This document shows, piece by piece, positions 29,443 to 37,954 of a stretch of 50,107 bases of DNA. The translations under genes were made by a program, and so were the position numbers. Numbering within the stretch: position 1 is the first letter of the stretch; each line of letters opens with the position of its first letter. The notes beneath the pieces were generated by a model, which saw only the letters and a list, made by a program, of their open reading frames with translations, was not told the origin of the DNA and did not search any database. Source of the stretch: Candidatus Bathyanammoxibius amoris (GTDB lineage: Bacteria; Planctomycetota; Brocadiia; Brocadiales; Bathyanammoxibiaceae); contig JAMXCW010000011.1 in the NCBI GenBank assembly GCA_024451685.1, positions 1 to 50,107 on the forward strand, written 5' to 3'.

Positions 29443-29865
29443 CTAAGGGGCAAGCCCCGCCTCAGTCTGGTATATCTGGTGGCAGCTCCTGCAGGAAAGG
29501 AAGAGGAATCTGTAGGAATGTCCTACGTCTTCTATCAGCCCAACCTTGTCTCCCTTTGCCCTCTCTGCTATATGACCGGCGTGGATTGCTACGCTCTGGC
29601 TCAGTGCCTTCGTGTTAGCGTCAATATTAGCATCTTTGATACGTGCTTCTTCATTTGCCTTTATGTTGGCTCCGGCGCTGCGGATAGTTTCATAGTCCGC
29701 GTCGCTTAACTCTTCCGGGAAGTAACCTTTCAGGCGGTTAATCTTCTGGAATTCCTTGGCCGAAGCCGCACAAAGCTCTTTCGACGTAGCAGCATAGCTA
29801 CTTGCAGCCATGGCACAGACAAAAAGCAAGGCCAGGCTTGCAACGAGAAATCTTTTAATCAGCAT
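29443..29865 (-). CDS. exported cytochrome c'-like monohaem protein
   Basis: 140 residues. The signal peptide MLIKRFLVASLALLFVCAMA ends near SSYAA. A helical, charged middle (residues 30-120) leads to the single haem site C125-RS-C128-H129, eleven residues from the end. A strong AGGAGGAGG precedes the ATG. It has the late-haem layout of class II cytochromes, as do the proteins at 30083 and 6831. It sits between two other cytochrome genes on the same strand. Confidence 0.88.
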   Translation of the reverse strand: MLIKRFLVASLALLFVCAMAASSYAATSKELCAASAKEFQKINRLKGYFPEELSDADYETIRSAGANIKANEEARIKDANIDANTKALSQSVAIHAGHIAERAKGDKVGLIEDVGHSYRFLFLSCRSCHQIYQTEAGLAP

Positions 29866-30082
29866 TTATCCTCCTCCTTCTTAACTGAAGAACCCTCCTC
29901 TTAATTCTATGTCATAGCTCCCGTAATGGTATGAACCAACGCTGTCTCCCCCCCACTTCCCTACTGCGGCAGAGAGAATTGCGAATGAAAGCAAGCGGAG
30001 ATTCGACGCAACACCCTACCATCCCTTAACATGCTAGTCAAGAAAAAATTTGTTGTGAATCCTCTGCGCATACCAACCTTGC

Positions 30083-30604
30083 CTACTTGGGGGGAGACTG
30101 GCCGGGATAAAGATTCGTATATATCTGTATTCCCAAGTGGTTATGACAATTCTTACAGCTGTTGCGAAGCCTGCCGAAGGAGTACTGAATGTCTTCGTAG
30201 GCGCCCACGTATCTCTCATTGGCCGCCTTATAAATCTCGTCGGCCCGCTTTTTCATCTCTTTCGAGAGTTTTAAGTACTCTTTGTCCTCGGGGGGCACAA
30301 ATTTCTTAATAACCTTCTCTGCGCGCTTGGAAATGACCTCCCCTGTCTTAAGCAATATTTCCCAGTCCCTGGCTGAAAGGACGTAATAACCCATCATCTC
30401 CTGGGCGGCCTTGTAATGCTTGTCGATTCCTTCCATCAATTCTTTCAATTCCTTGTTCTTGGGGTATTTCGGCTTTTTCTCCTCGTCGCCCAGGGCCAGG
30501 CCGGTCAAGAACGTTGTGGACGTAAAAAACGTGAACATGGCTAAAAGAATGATTGTATAAAAACCCCTGTTCTTTATACTCATTCCCAGGTCCATAATCG
30601 GCAA
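30083..30604 (-). CDS. exported cytochrome c'-like monohaem protein
   Basis: 173 residues from TTG at 30604; ATG codons at 30595 and 30583 are equally plausible starts, with AGGAGAAC just upstream. An N-terminal hydrophobic segment (residues 15-37, YTIILLAMFTFFTSTTFLTG) is a signal peptide or anchor. A lysine-rich helical region follows. The haem site C150-KN-C153-H154 (NSCKNCHNHLGIQIY) lies close to the C-terminus. It is first of three cytochrome genes on this strand, with gaps of about 60-220 bp, so they are near neighbours but perhaps not one transcript. Confidence 0.87.
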   Translation of the reverse strand: MPIMDLGMSIKNRGFYTIILLAMFTFFTSTTFLTGLALGDEEKKPKYPKNKELKELMEGIDKHYKAAQEMMGYYVLSARDWEILLKTGEVISKRAEKVIKKFVPPEDKEYLKLSKEMKKRADEIYKAANERYVGAYEDIQYSFGRLRNSCKNCHNHLGIQIYTNLYPGQSPPK

Positions 30605-30725
30605 GTTCTCCTGCTGGATTCAATAGCTGCATATACACCCCCGCCAAATGGCCGAGTATACTACTAATTTGCCACCCGCAAATCAACAAAAAAGACGGTC
30701 CTCAGCCGGATACAACTTACCGCAC

Positions 30726-30753
30726 TTGAAAAAAACGCCGAATAGAATATAAT
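30726..30753 (+). promoter_or_regulatory. sigma-70 promoter of proS
   Basis: TTGAAA (30726-30731), 16 bp, perfect TATAAT (30748-30753), about 60 bp before the proS ATG. It probably drives proS and the genes behind it. Confidence 0.6.
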
Positions 30754-30813
30754 GTCGCTAACCCTTTTTATCAGCACAAGAAACAAGAGGCGTTTCTACT
30801 GGAATAAGTACAC

Positions 30814-32517
30814 ATGAAGTGGTCTAAAACCCTTATACCTACGTTAAAAGAAGACCCCTCAGAGGCTGAGATTGCCAGCCATAAGCTCATGATAAGGTCG
30901 GGGGCTATAAGGAAACTCCTTTCAGGCGTCTATTCATACCTGCCCCTGGGGACAAGGGTACTGAATAAGGTGGTAAAGATTATTAGAGAGGAGATGGACA
31001 GGACCGGTGCAGTAGAGGTTTACCTCCCCGCCCTCCAGCCGCTGGAACTGCTGGAAGAAAGCGGCCGGATTGACGTCTTTGGGCAGGACCTCATAAGCTT
31101 CGCGGACCGCCACGGGAGGAAGATAGCCCTTGGCCCAACCCACGAGGAGGTAATCACATATTTAATCCGTAACGAAATAAGCTCATACAGGCAACTGCCA
31201 TTAACACTCTACCAGATACAGATGAAATTCAGGGACGAGGTCCGGCCCCGCTTTGGCGTCCTGAGAAGCAAGGAGTTCCTCATGAAGGACGCTTACAGCT
31301 TTGAGGTAGACGAAGAAGGGCTGGAAGTAAGCTACAGAAAGATGTACGACGCTTACTGCAGGATATTTGACCGGTGCGGGCTGAATTATATAGCCGTAGA
31401 GGCCGACTCCGGGGCGATGGGAGGAGACGTATCCCACGAATTTATGGTGCCTTCCGAGGTGGGAGAGGATTTGTTGGCAAGGTGTGAGGGGTGCGGTTAC
31501 AGCGTCAATAATGAGAGGGCTGAGCCGGCACCCTTACACCCCGAACAGAGCAGGCCGGAGGAGATGAGCAGCGTCTCCACCCCTAACGTGACCACTATAG
31601 AGCAGGTGAGTAAATTCCTGCAAGTGCAACCTGATAAATTGGTTAAGACGCTTATATATAAGGTGGGGGACGAACAGGTCGCCGTCCTGGTCAGGGGAGA
31701 CCACGAAGTAAACGAGGCGCGGCTGGTAAAGGTGCTCGGTCAGGATGGCATCGCTCTGGCCGACGAGGAGACCATCGTCAACATAACGGGAGCGCCCATG
31801 GGTTTTGCCGGGCCGGTAGGACTTGACATACAGATCATTGCGGACCAGGCCGTCTCGGTCCTCAAGAACTGTGTCACCGGGGCGAATAAGGCGGACACTC
31901 ACCTTGTGAACGTAAATCCAGGACGCGATTTCAAGATTAATCGTGTGGATAACCTTAGATACGTCATCGATGGCGACAGGTGTACAAAGTGTGGAGAGAA
32001 ATTAGTAATCTCCCATGGGATAGAGGTCGGCCACGTGTTCAAGCTGGGCACCAAATATAGCAAGGCCTTTGACGCGAAATTCCTTGATTCCAGCGGTGTG
32101 CAAAGGCCCATACTGATGGGCTGCTACGGAATAGGAGTAAACCGCATTATCGCCGCACTTATAGAAAACTCCCACGATAAGGACGGCATCATCTGGCCGC
32201 TTGAGATAGCCCCGTACCAGGTACTTGTGCTGCCGCTGAACGTAAATGATGAGGCGTGCATGAACGCGGCCCTCAGGCTTCATGATGAACTGGAGGCAGC
32301 CGGCGTTGAGGTACTCTTAGACGATAGGGAGCAGCGTCTGGGGGCAAAGTTCAAGGATGCCGACCTCATTGGTATTCCCTACAAACTAGTGCTCGGGAAA
32401 AAATTCCAGGAGGGAGGCGAGGTTGAAATACAGTCCAGAAAGGGTGGAGAGGCCTCGTTTGTACCACTGGAGGCGGCAGTAACGGAGATGAAGAAGCGAT
32501 TGGACCGCTTGACATAA
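30814..32517 (+). CDS. proS: prolyl-tRNA synthetase, bacterial type with editing domain
   Basis: 567 residues. Class II motifs are present: motif 1 region in YLPLGTRVLNKV, motif 2 in MKFRDEVRPRFGVLRSKEF, and motif 3 in GCYGIGVNRIIAAL. The inserted YbaK-like editing domain (about 235-385) includes LVRGDHEVNEARL and NVNPGRDF. The C-terminal anticodon-binding domain ends the protein (YQVLVLPLNVND, LLDDREQRLGAKFKDADLIG). It charges tRNA-Pro and can clear Ala-tRNA-Pro. A small DUF4416 gene follows. Confidence 0.97.
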   Translation: MKWSKTLIPTLKEDPSEAEIASHKLMIRSGAIRKLLSGVYSYLPLGTRVLNKVVKIIREEMDRTGAVEVYLPALQPLELLEESGRIDVFGQDLISFADRHGRKIALGPTHEEVITYLIRNEISSYRQLPLTLYQIQMKFRDEVRPRFGVLRSKEFLMKDAYSFEVDEEGLEVSYRKMYDAYCRIFDRCGLNYIAVEADSGAMGGDVSHEFMVPSEVGEDLLARCEGCGYSVNNERAEPAPLHPEQSRPEEMSSVSTPNVTTIEQVSKFLQVQPDKLVKTLIYKVGDEQVAVLVRGDHEVNEARLVKVLGQDGIALADEETIVNITGAPMGFAGPVGLDIQIIADQAVSVLKNCVTGANKADTHLVNVNPGRDFKINRVDNLRYVIDGDRCTKCGEKLVISHGIEVGHVFKLGTKYSKAFDAKFLDSSGVQRPILMGCYGIGVNRIIAALIENSHDKDGIIWPLEIAPYQVLVLPLNVNDEACMNAALRLHDELEAAGVEVLLDDREQRLGAKFKDADLIGIPYKLVLGKKFQEGGEVEIQSRKGGEASFVPLEAAVTEMKKRLDRLT

Positions 32518-32541
32518 CACTATTTGCAAAGAATTCAATCT

Positions 32542-33090
32542 ATGGGCAGCACACGTCCTGAATTGGCGGTAAATCTCATTATCGGAATGCTTTCCGGAGA
32601 TGAGCACCTGTTCGAGATAGGCGAGACAAGGTTAAAGGATGAATTCGGACCCGTAGACCAGGCGAGCGACATCTTTCCGTTTGATTTCACCGACCACTAT
32701 GAAAAGGAAATGGGCAAGGGCCTTTCGCGCAAATTCATCGGCTTTGAGAAACTGATAAAGCCAAAAAAAATAGCCTCAATCAAGGTCTTCACTAATCAAA
32801 TAGAAAAAGACATCGCCGCAATGCGTCTGCCCGTAAGCCGCCCGGTGAACCTGGACCCCGGCTACATAGGCGGCGGCAAGCTGGTGCTGGCATCCACAAA
32901 GGACCATGCCCATCGCATCTGTCTCGGAAAAGGTGTCTACGCAGAGGTATGCTTGAGATATATTGGAGGACGTTTCGTACCGCTTCCATGGACGTACACC
33001 GATTACAAATCCAGAGAATACCAGGAATTCTTCTCCAGGGTAAGAAAGTCTTATCTGGATAAGCTGGAGAGACAGGCCGTAAAGGCATAA
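32542..33090 (+). CDS. DUF4416 family protein
   Basis: 182 residues from the ATG at 32542; a TTG at 32524 is an alternative and neither has a good ribosome site. The family pattern is clear: FPFDFTDHYEKEMGKGLSRK, an ALIKP-type segment (GFEKLIKPKKIASIK), RPVNLDPGYIGGGKLVLAST, DHAHRICLGKGVYAEV and the C-terminal PWTYTDYKSREYQEFF. No function is established that I know of. It sits 18 bp before ndk and after proS, consistent with a housekeeping cytosolic role. Confidence 0.85.
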   Translation: MGSTRPELAVNLIIGMLSGDEHLFEIGETRLKDEFGPVDQASDIFPFDFTDHYEKEMGKGLSRKFIGFEKLIKPKKIASIKVFTNQIEKDIAAMRLPVSRPVNLDPGYIGGGKLVLASTKDHAHRICLGKGVYAEVCLRYIGGRFVPLPWTYTDYKSREYQEFFSRVRKSYLDKLERQAVKA

Positions 33091-33108
33091 TTACAACAGA
33101 GGATACAG

Positions 33109-33582
33109 ATGATGCAAAAAGTGCTACTACTGCTTAAACCCGACGCCGTCCAGCGTAGACTTATCGGGAAAATTATTACCAGGTTCGAGGAGAAGGGCCT
33201 GCAACTAGTCGGCATAAAATTGGTTAAAATGACCGAGAAACTGGCCAGAGAAAACTACAGACAGCACAAGGGAAGAGATTTCTATGAGCCGCTTATCAGG
33301 TACGTGACCTCAGGTCCCGTTGTAGTAATCGTTCTCAAGGGCAAGGAGGTGGTGGAAATAGCCAGGAAGATGGCAGGTTTCACGTTTGGCTCAAAGGCAG
33401 AACCCGGCACTATACGTGGAGATTACGCCGTCTCAAACCGTTTTAACCTCCTCCATGTATCCGACTCCAAAGAGGCGGCTGAGACCGAAATAGGCATCTT
33501 TTTCGGCGAAGACGAACTGGTGGAGTACGATGCCGCAGACTACTCTTGGGTCTACGATACGTCACAGGGCAAGATAATCTAG
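33109..33582 (+). CDS. ndk: nucleoside diphosphate kinase
   Basis: 157 residues. It moves phosphate between NTPs and NDPs through a phosphohistidine. The N-terminal LLLLKPDAVQRRLIGKIITR and the catalytic H116 in NLLHVSDS are present. The segment before it reads FTFGSKAEPGTIRGDYA rather than the common GATNP form, and the protein has a slightly long C-terminal tail ending in DYSWVYD; both occur in some divergent NDKs. It follows the DUF4416 gene by 18 bp. Confidence 0.95.
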   Translation: MMQKVLLLLKPDAVQRRLIGKIITRFEEKGLQLVGIKLVKMTEKLARENYRQHKGRDFYEPLIRYVTSGPVVVIVLKGKEVVEIARKMAGFTFGSKAEPGTIRGDYAVSNRFNLLHVSDSKEAAETEIGIFFGEDELVEYDAADYSWVYDTSQGKII

Positions 33583-33734
33583 ACAGCCAGGTGCAATGTT
33601 TTTTGTGCACCGAAACCAAAATAATGCAGGTACTTTCGCTGATTAGGAACCACTAACTGTTGCCGTCACAGCACTTAAGGGTGTATCATCTAATTTATGC
33701 AATTGGCATGGAAATTGTATATTAAGTCAAGAGC

Positions 33735-34460
33735 ATGAAAAAGGTACTTCACAGCTTAAAGATGGCCGCACCCAATATTTGTTCAATGGCTAACTTGGGT
33801 TGCGGCTTTGCGGCAATTGTCGCCGTTATCCACGGACGGTATGAAATAGCACCGTGGTTTATAATTATAGCCATGGTGTTTGACGCCTATGACGGCAAAC
33901 TGGCCCGTTATCTTAATGCCACAAGCAAGCTGGGCAGTGAGCTTGATTCCTTCTGTGACCTCGCCACATTTGGCCTGGCACCGGCCCTGCTGGTTGGCGC
34001 TATTCTCAGCAAGAGCCATCCCATACTGGGATGGGTCCTGGGCTTTTTATTCGTTTCGGCCGCGATATACCGGTTGGCAAGGTTTAACGTAATGCAGGCC
34101 GAGAACAATGATGCCCGGGAATTTAACGGCCTGGCAACCACCGGGGCGGCTGGTATGATTGCGGCGCTACTCACCCTTAACCTATACCTGACCGGCAAAT
34201 CTGATATCGGCTGGATAATCGGTGTGCTGCCGGTCATCACGGTTGTTTTGTCATTGTTGATGATATCCAACATAAGATTTCCAAATTCCATGGATTTCGC
34301 CGACAAGCAGTTCAGGTCACCTTTGTATGCCACCATCCTGTCAGGGGCAGTGGTGGTTTTTGCCTGGATACCTCAGGTGGTGCCTAGCGTGCTGTTCACC
34401 CTCTACATTGCCGCGGGATTTCTGGGCATAATAAAAGACAAGGTACACATCAGATTATAG
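33735..34460 (+). CDS. pssA: CDP-diacylglycerol-serine O-phosphatidyltransferase
   Basis: 241 residues with about seven to eight membrane helices. The CDP-alcohol phosphotransferase signature DGx2ARx8Gx3Dx3D is intact (D53-G54, A57-R58, G67, D71, D75) in DAYDGKLARYLNATSKLG and the following ELDSFCDLATFG. N-terminal PNICSMANLGCGFAA is typical of PssA. It makes phosphatidylserine, the precursor of phosphatidylethanolamine. No psd gene is adjacent. Confidence 0.92.
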   Translation: MKKVLHSLKMAAPNICSMANLGCGFAAIVAVIHGRYEIAPWFIIIAMVFDAYDGKLARYLNATSKLGSELDSFCDLATFGLAPALLVGAILSKSHPILGWVLGFLFVSAAIYRLARFNVMQAENNDAREFNGLATTGAAGMIAALLTLNLYLTGKSDIGWIIGVLPVITVVLSLLMISNIRFPNSMDFADKQFRSPLYATILSGAVVVFAWIPQVVPSVLFTLYIAAGFLGIIKDKVHIRL

Positions 34461-34836
34461 CCTCTGGCCTTTTTGCCACCCCCCCGGCCTTGCACCTCCG
34501 ACCTGCCGTTCGCCTCAAAATCTCTCTTAAAGGTACAGTTTTAAACACCGGCCCCGTCATTATTCATTATAGAATCTACCCCCTCCCTCAGGAACGACTC
34601 CAATCAAAGTAGTTTTATTTATTATTTGAAACGTCTGTAAAAACTGCTCTAATATTCTGTGTTTCTCTGGTTGCCAGAACTACGGTAAAAGAGTTGCAAC
34701 ACTGGCCTGGTCTGTCCGGCCCGTCAGACTTGGACTCAGCACGGGGAACCGGGAAGGGACTGAGCTGGTGCGTTCTGTATTGAGCTAAATCTGCAAGAAA
34801 TGTACATTTTGTGTTTTTACTATTGGGGGTTTTGTT
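34461..34836 (+). other. 376-bp intergenic region with a possible promoter
   Basis: No gene, tRNA or strong terminator is seen. Base composition changes from GC-rich to AT-rich here, towards the DUF262 gene. TTGAGC (34780-34785), 17 bp, TACATT (34803-34808) is a plausible promoter for that gene, and GGGGG sits 9-13 bp before its ATG. Confidence 0.35.
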
Positions 34837-36354
34837 ATGAAAATGGAACTACGACCAAAGGCCTTGGACAAACTTTATAAGCGAAGAAACAGAATTGAGA
34901 TACCCGAATATCAACGTAGCGAAGTCTGGTCTAAGGTAAAGAAGCAGAAATTTATTGACACAATTTTCAAGGGGTGGCATGTACCAAAATTATATTTCCG
35001 CAAAATAGATAACGAAACTTTTGAGTGCGTCGATGGACAACAACGATTGAACGCAGTTTTTGACTTTTACGAAAATAAGCTTCCACTTCTTGAGGAGCAA
35101 GCGAAATTGTACAAAGGCGAATACTATAAAGACTTACCAGCTTCGGTAACTGATAGCTTTGATGATTTTCTTCTACAAATAGAAGAAATTGAAGCTGACG
35201 CAGAAGAAGAAATAGACGCTGAAATAGAGGAACTATTCAAAAGACTACAGTTAGGAGTACCACTTAATGCACCAGAAAAGTTAAATGCAATTGGAGGGGG
35301 GCTTCGAGATTTTCTGAAGGAGCTGTCGAAGCATACATTTCTAAAGAATAAGCTTGTAACGAAAGATACACGTTACACATACTTAGATATTTGTTCAAAG
35401 GTTGCGCACCTAGTAATTTACGGTGCTCATCGCAACATGCGCTTTGACGAATTAGAGAAAATGTACCAGGACAACCGTGACTTTTCTAGTAACACGGCAA
35501 TAGCTAAAAAGTTGCTCGCTATCTTTAACTTCCTTGATAAGGCATTTCCCAAAAAAGCGGACGTTTTAAGAAACCGTGCCACGTTAATTTCTATATGTCA
35601 TATCATTTCTGAACTCTCTGAAGCACATTCATTAAAAGGACTAGAATCAAAATTTAGAAAGTTTGTTGAAGAATTTTCAGAGAATCTTCGAAATGAAGTC
35701 GAAAAAGGGTCTAGGGCAACTGACAAGGATCTTCTCGATTACCAAGCAGCTATCAGCCACGGTGTTGCAGACCGAGAGTCTGTAAACAAAAGATTTGATA
35801 TTTTAGCTAGAAAACTTGTCCTGTTCGATCCAGCATTTGCTTTTGTTTTTTCAGGTAGAGGGCAAATTGGAGGAACAGTTGAGAATGGCCTCTCGGAAAT
35901 GGCGGAAAAAATACAGAACTTAGTTTACGAGTGCAATGAAATCTATCGCGCTTCAAATGGAGAAGATTTAATAAAGCAAACAAATAAAGTAACAAAGACT
36001 CTGATTAATTTAGGAAAACCTATTGATAATACACATTCATACGAAGACTTTATAGACGATCTTTACAAGACATTCTACGAAGGCAGCGGAAGTGGCAATA
36101 GATTAGGTAGTAAAAAACCCGAGATTGTTAAAGATCTTAATCTTTTAAGAATGGCTTTACGCCATGATCTTAATCATGGAAAGCTACCGAAAATACGAAC
36201 TAAAGAGAAAAAAGTAGGAGACACGATAAAGAAATATTCGGGGAAAAATAACATTGGACTTCTAGATGAAAATAGACTTAAGGCGATGCAATTAAAAATA
36301 TTAGACTCAGTTAGAAACATGCTAGAGAATGTTAAGATAAAAATCGCCTCCTAG
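34837..36354 (+). CDS. DUF262 (GmrSD/ParB-like) protein with possible C-terminal HEPN motif
   Basis: 505 residues, clearly AT-rich compared with both flanks, so probably acquired. The N-terminal DUF262 domain shows RIEIPEYQRSEVW (about 19-31) and VDGQQRLNAVFDFY (65-78), the nucleotide-binding ParB/sulfiredoxin-like motifs of GmrS and many defence proteins. A helical middle follows. Near the end LRMALRHDLNHGK holds R442-HDL-N-H447, which fits the R-x4-H active site of HEPN ribonucleases. There is no DUF1524 HNH domain. A standalone phage-defence or toxin role is inference. It is inserted between pssA and the tldD gene. Confidence 0.8.
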   Translation: MKMELRPKALDKLYKRRNRIEIPEYQRSEVWSKVKKQKFIDTIFKGWHVPKLYFRKIDNETFECVDGQQRLNAVFDFYENKLPLLEEQAKLYKGEYYKDLPASVTDSFDDFLLQIEEIEADAEEEIDAEIEELFKRLQLGVPLNAPEKLNAIGGGLRDFLKELSKHTFLKNKLVTKDTRYTYLDICSKVAHLVIYGAHRNMRFDELEKMYQDNRDFSSNTAIAKKLLAIFNFLDKAFPKKADVLRNRATLISICHIISELSEAHSLKGLESKFRKFVEEFSENLRNEVEKGSRATDKDLLDYQAAISHGVADRESVNKRFDILARKLVLFDPAFAFVFSGRGQIGGTVENGLSEMAEKIQNLVYECNEIYRASNGEDLIKQTNKVTKTLINLGKPIDNTHSYEDFIDDLYKTFYEGSGSGNRLGSKKPEIVKDLNLLRMALRHDLNHGKLPKIRTKEKKVGDTIKKYSGKNNIGLLDENRLKAMQLKILDSVRNMLENVKIKIAS

Positions 36355-36394
36355 TATTCTCTATAAGTTCTATTTTCTATAAATTACAACAAAG

Positions 36395-37954
36395 ATGACA
36401 AGAGGAAAAACTGCATTAGGCATAGAGGTCCTGGACGCGGCGAGGGAAACGGTTAAGGAGTCGATAGAGTACGCCGGCTCTCTCAAGGGTTGCCGGTATG
36501 CGGACATCCGGCTCGGCCTCGTGGCGTACAAGTCTGCCAGCTCCGAGAACGGCAGCCCTAAGGGCATGGAGGAAGAGGTGAATATTTCCTTCGGTGTCAG
36601 ACTGGCGGCCGGTGAGATGCCGGCATGGGGCTATTATGGCCAGCCGCTCGGAAAGGCCGACATGAGGAGACTCCGTAAGATATTTCGCGCGGGCATAAAA
36701 AAGGCCCACCAGCGGGCCGTGGCTAATTCCAGGAATAAAATCGCGATGAGAGACCTGGCGCCGTCTTTGGCGCCGGTACGGCTCGCGCCGGTCGAAATAT
36801 GTCAGGACGTTATACCAGCCGTCTTTGACGAAGACCCCCGTGACGTTCGACTGAAAGAGGTGCTCGCGCTCAGCGTCAAGACGACAAAGGCGATGCAAGC
36901 CGTCTCACCAGACGTCAAGTATGCCATGATTGGCGTGGCGACGGGGCTTTCAAGGGAACTGTTTTACAGCACGGAGGGGGCCGCTATCGACCAGTCCGCC
37001 GCCCTTACCCAGGCACAGTTTTTTGTAGTGGCCAGGAAGGAAGGTGCGGTGCCTGAGGCATTCGCAGACCATCTGGGCGCGCACGGGGGATGGGAGGTCA
37101 TAAAGGGGAAAAACGTCTACGGCAAGAACCTCGTGGATTTTGCCCTTGAACGCACCGGGGATACGGTCGAACTGGCAGGGGCCGAGTTTCTCCCCTCAAC
37201 GGACGAACCTGTTGTGGTCGTAACAGACCCGCATTTTAACTCCCTGCTGGTACATGAAGTCATCGGACACCCGACCGAGGCCGACAGGGCGCTGAAGATG
37301 GAGACCGCCTACGCGGGCAGGTCGTGGCTGCTGAGAGGTCTTGCGGACGGCGACAACGAACTCGGCAAGCGGATAGGCTCCGAACTCCTGACAGCATTCT
37401 CAGACCCGGACCTGGAAGGTTACGGGCACTACAAATACGACGCCGAGGGCACTCCTGCCAGAAAAATAATACTGATAGACAAGGGCATATTGAAGGGCTT
37501 TATGAACGGCAGGGAGAACGCGGCCATACTGGGTATGGAACCCAACGGTTCGATGAGGGCGACGGAGTGTCAATACATGCCGCTGGTGAGGATGACAAAC
37601 ACCGTAGTCGCCCCGGGCGGCAGGGACCCTCAGGACATCATTGCAGAGGTGAAGGACGGCTACTACGTGGTTAATAACCGCATACCCTCCATCAGCGAAT
37701 CCAGGGAGAATTTCAGGATATCCGCCCAAAAGGTCTATAAGATAGAAAACGGCAAGCTGGTAAAGCTGTACCGGGGCGGAGGGATAAGCGCGGACTCCAG
37801 AGACTTCTTCATGAACATAGACGCCGTCGGCAATGATTTTAAGATGTTCCCCATACCAAACTGCGGCAAAGGACAGCCCATGCAGGTTATGAAGGTGGGC
37901 AACGGCGGCCCCACCCTCAGGAGCAAGGCCCGGATGACCGGAGAGTACAAATGA
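36395..37954 (+). CDS. tldD: TldD-type zinc metalloprotease subunit
   Basis: 519 residues. The family metal motif HExxxH is present as H287-E288-V-I-G-H292, with downstream LEGYGHYKYDAEGTPARK and the C-terminal core ECQYMPLVRMTNTVVAPGG. TldD pairs with TldE to clip peptides and is used, for example, in maturing modified peptides and antitoxins. The TldE-type gene overlaps its stop by 4 bp. Composition returns to GC-rich here. The natural substrate in this organism is unknown and no small peptide substrate gene is seen next to it. Confidence 0.88.
   Translation: MTRGKTALGIEVLDAARETVKESIEYAGSLKGCRYADIRLGLVAYKSASSENGSPKGMEEEVNISFGVRLAAGEMPAWGYYGQPLGKADMRRLRKIFRAGIKKAHQRAVANSRNKIAMRDLAPSLAPVRLAPVEICQDVIPAVFDEDPRDVRLKEVLALSVKTTKAMQAVSPDVKYAMIGVATGLSRELFYSTEGAAIDQSAALTQAQFFVVARKEGAVPEAFADHLGAHGGWEVIKGKNVYGKNLVDFALERTGDTVELAGAEFLPSTDEPVVVVTDPHFNSLLVHEVIGHPTEADRALKMETAYAGRSWLLRGLADGDNELGKRIGSELLTAFSDPDLEGYGHYKYDAEGTPARKIILIDKGILKGFMNGRENAAILGMEPNGSMRATECQYMPLVRMTNTVVAPGGRDPQDIIAEVKDGYYVVNNRIPSISESRENFRISAQKVYKIENGKLVKLYRGGGISADSRDFFMNIDAVGNDFKMFPIPNCGKGQPMQVMKVGNGGPTLRSKARMTGEYK

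Noticed and set aside
33590-33611. Terminator after ndk (GGTGCA...TGCACC)
   Set aside because: The stem is only six pairs, the T-run is in the loop, and no T-run follows it.
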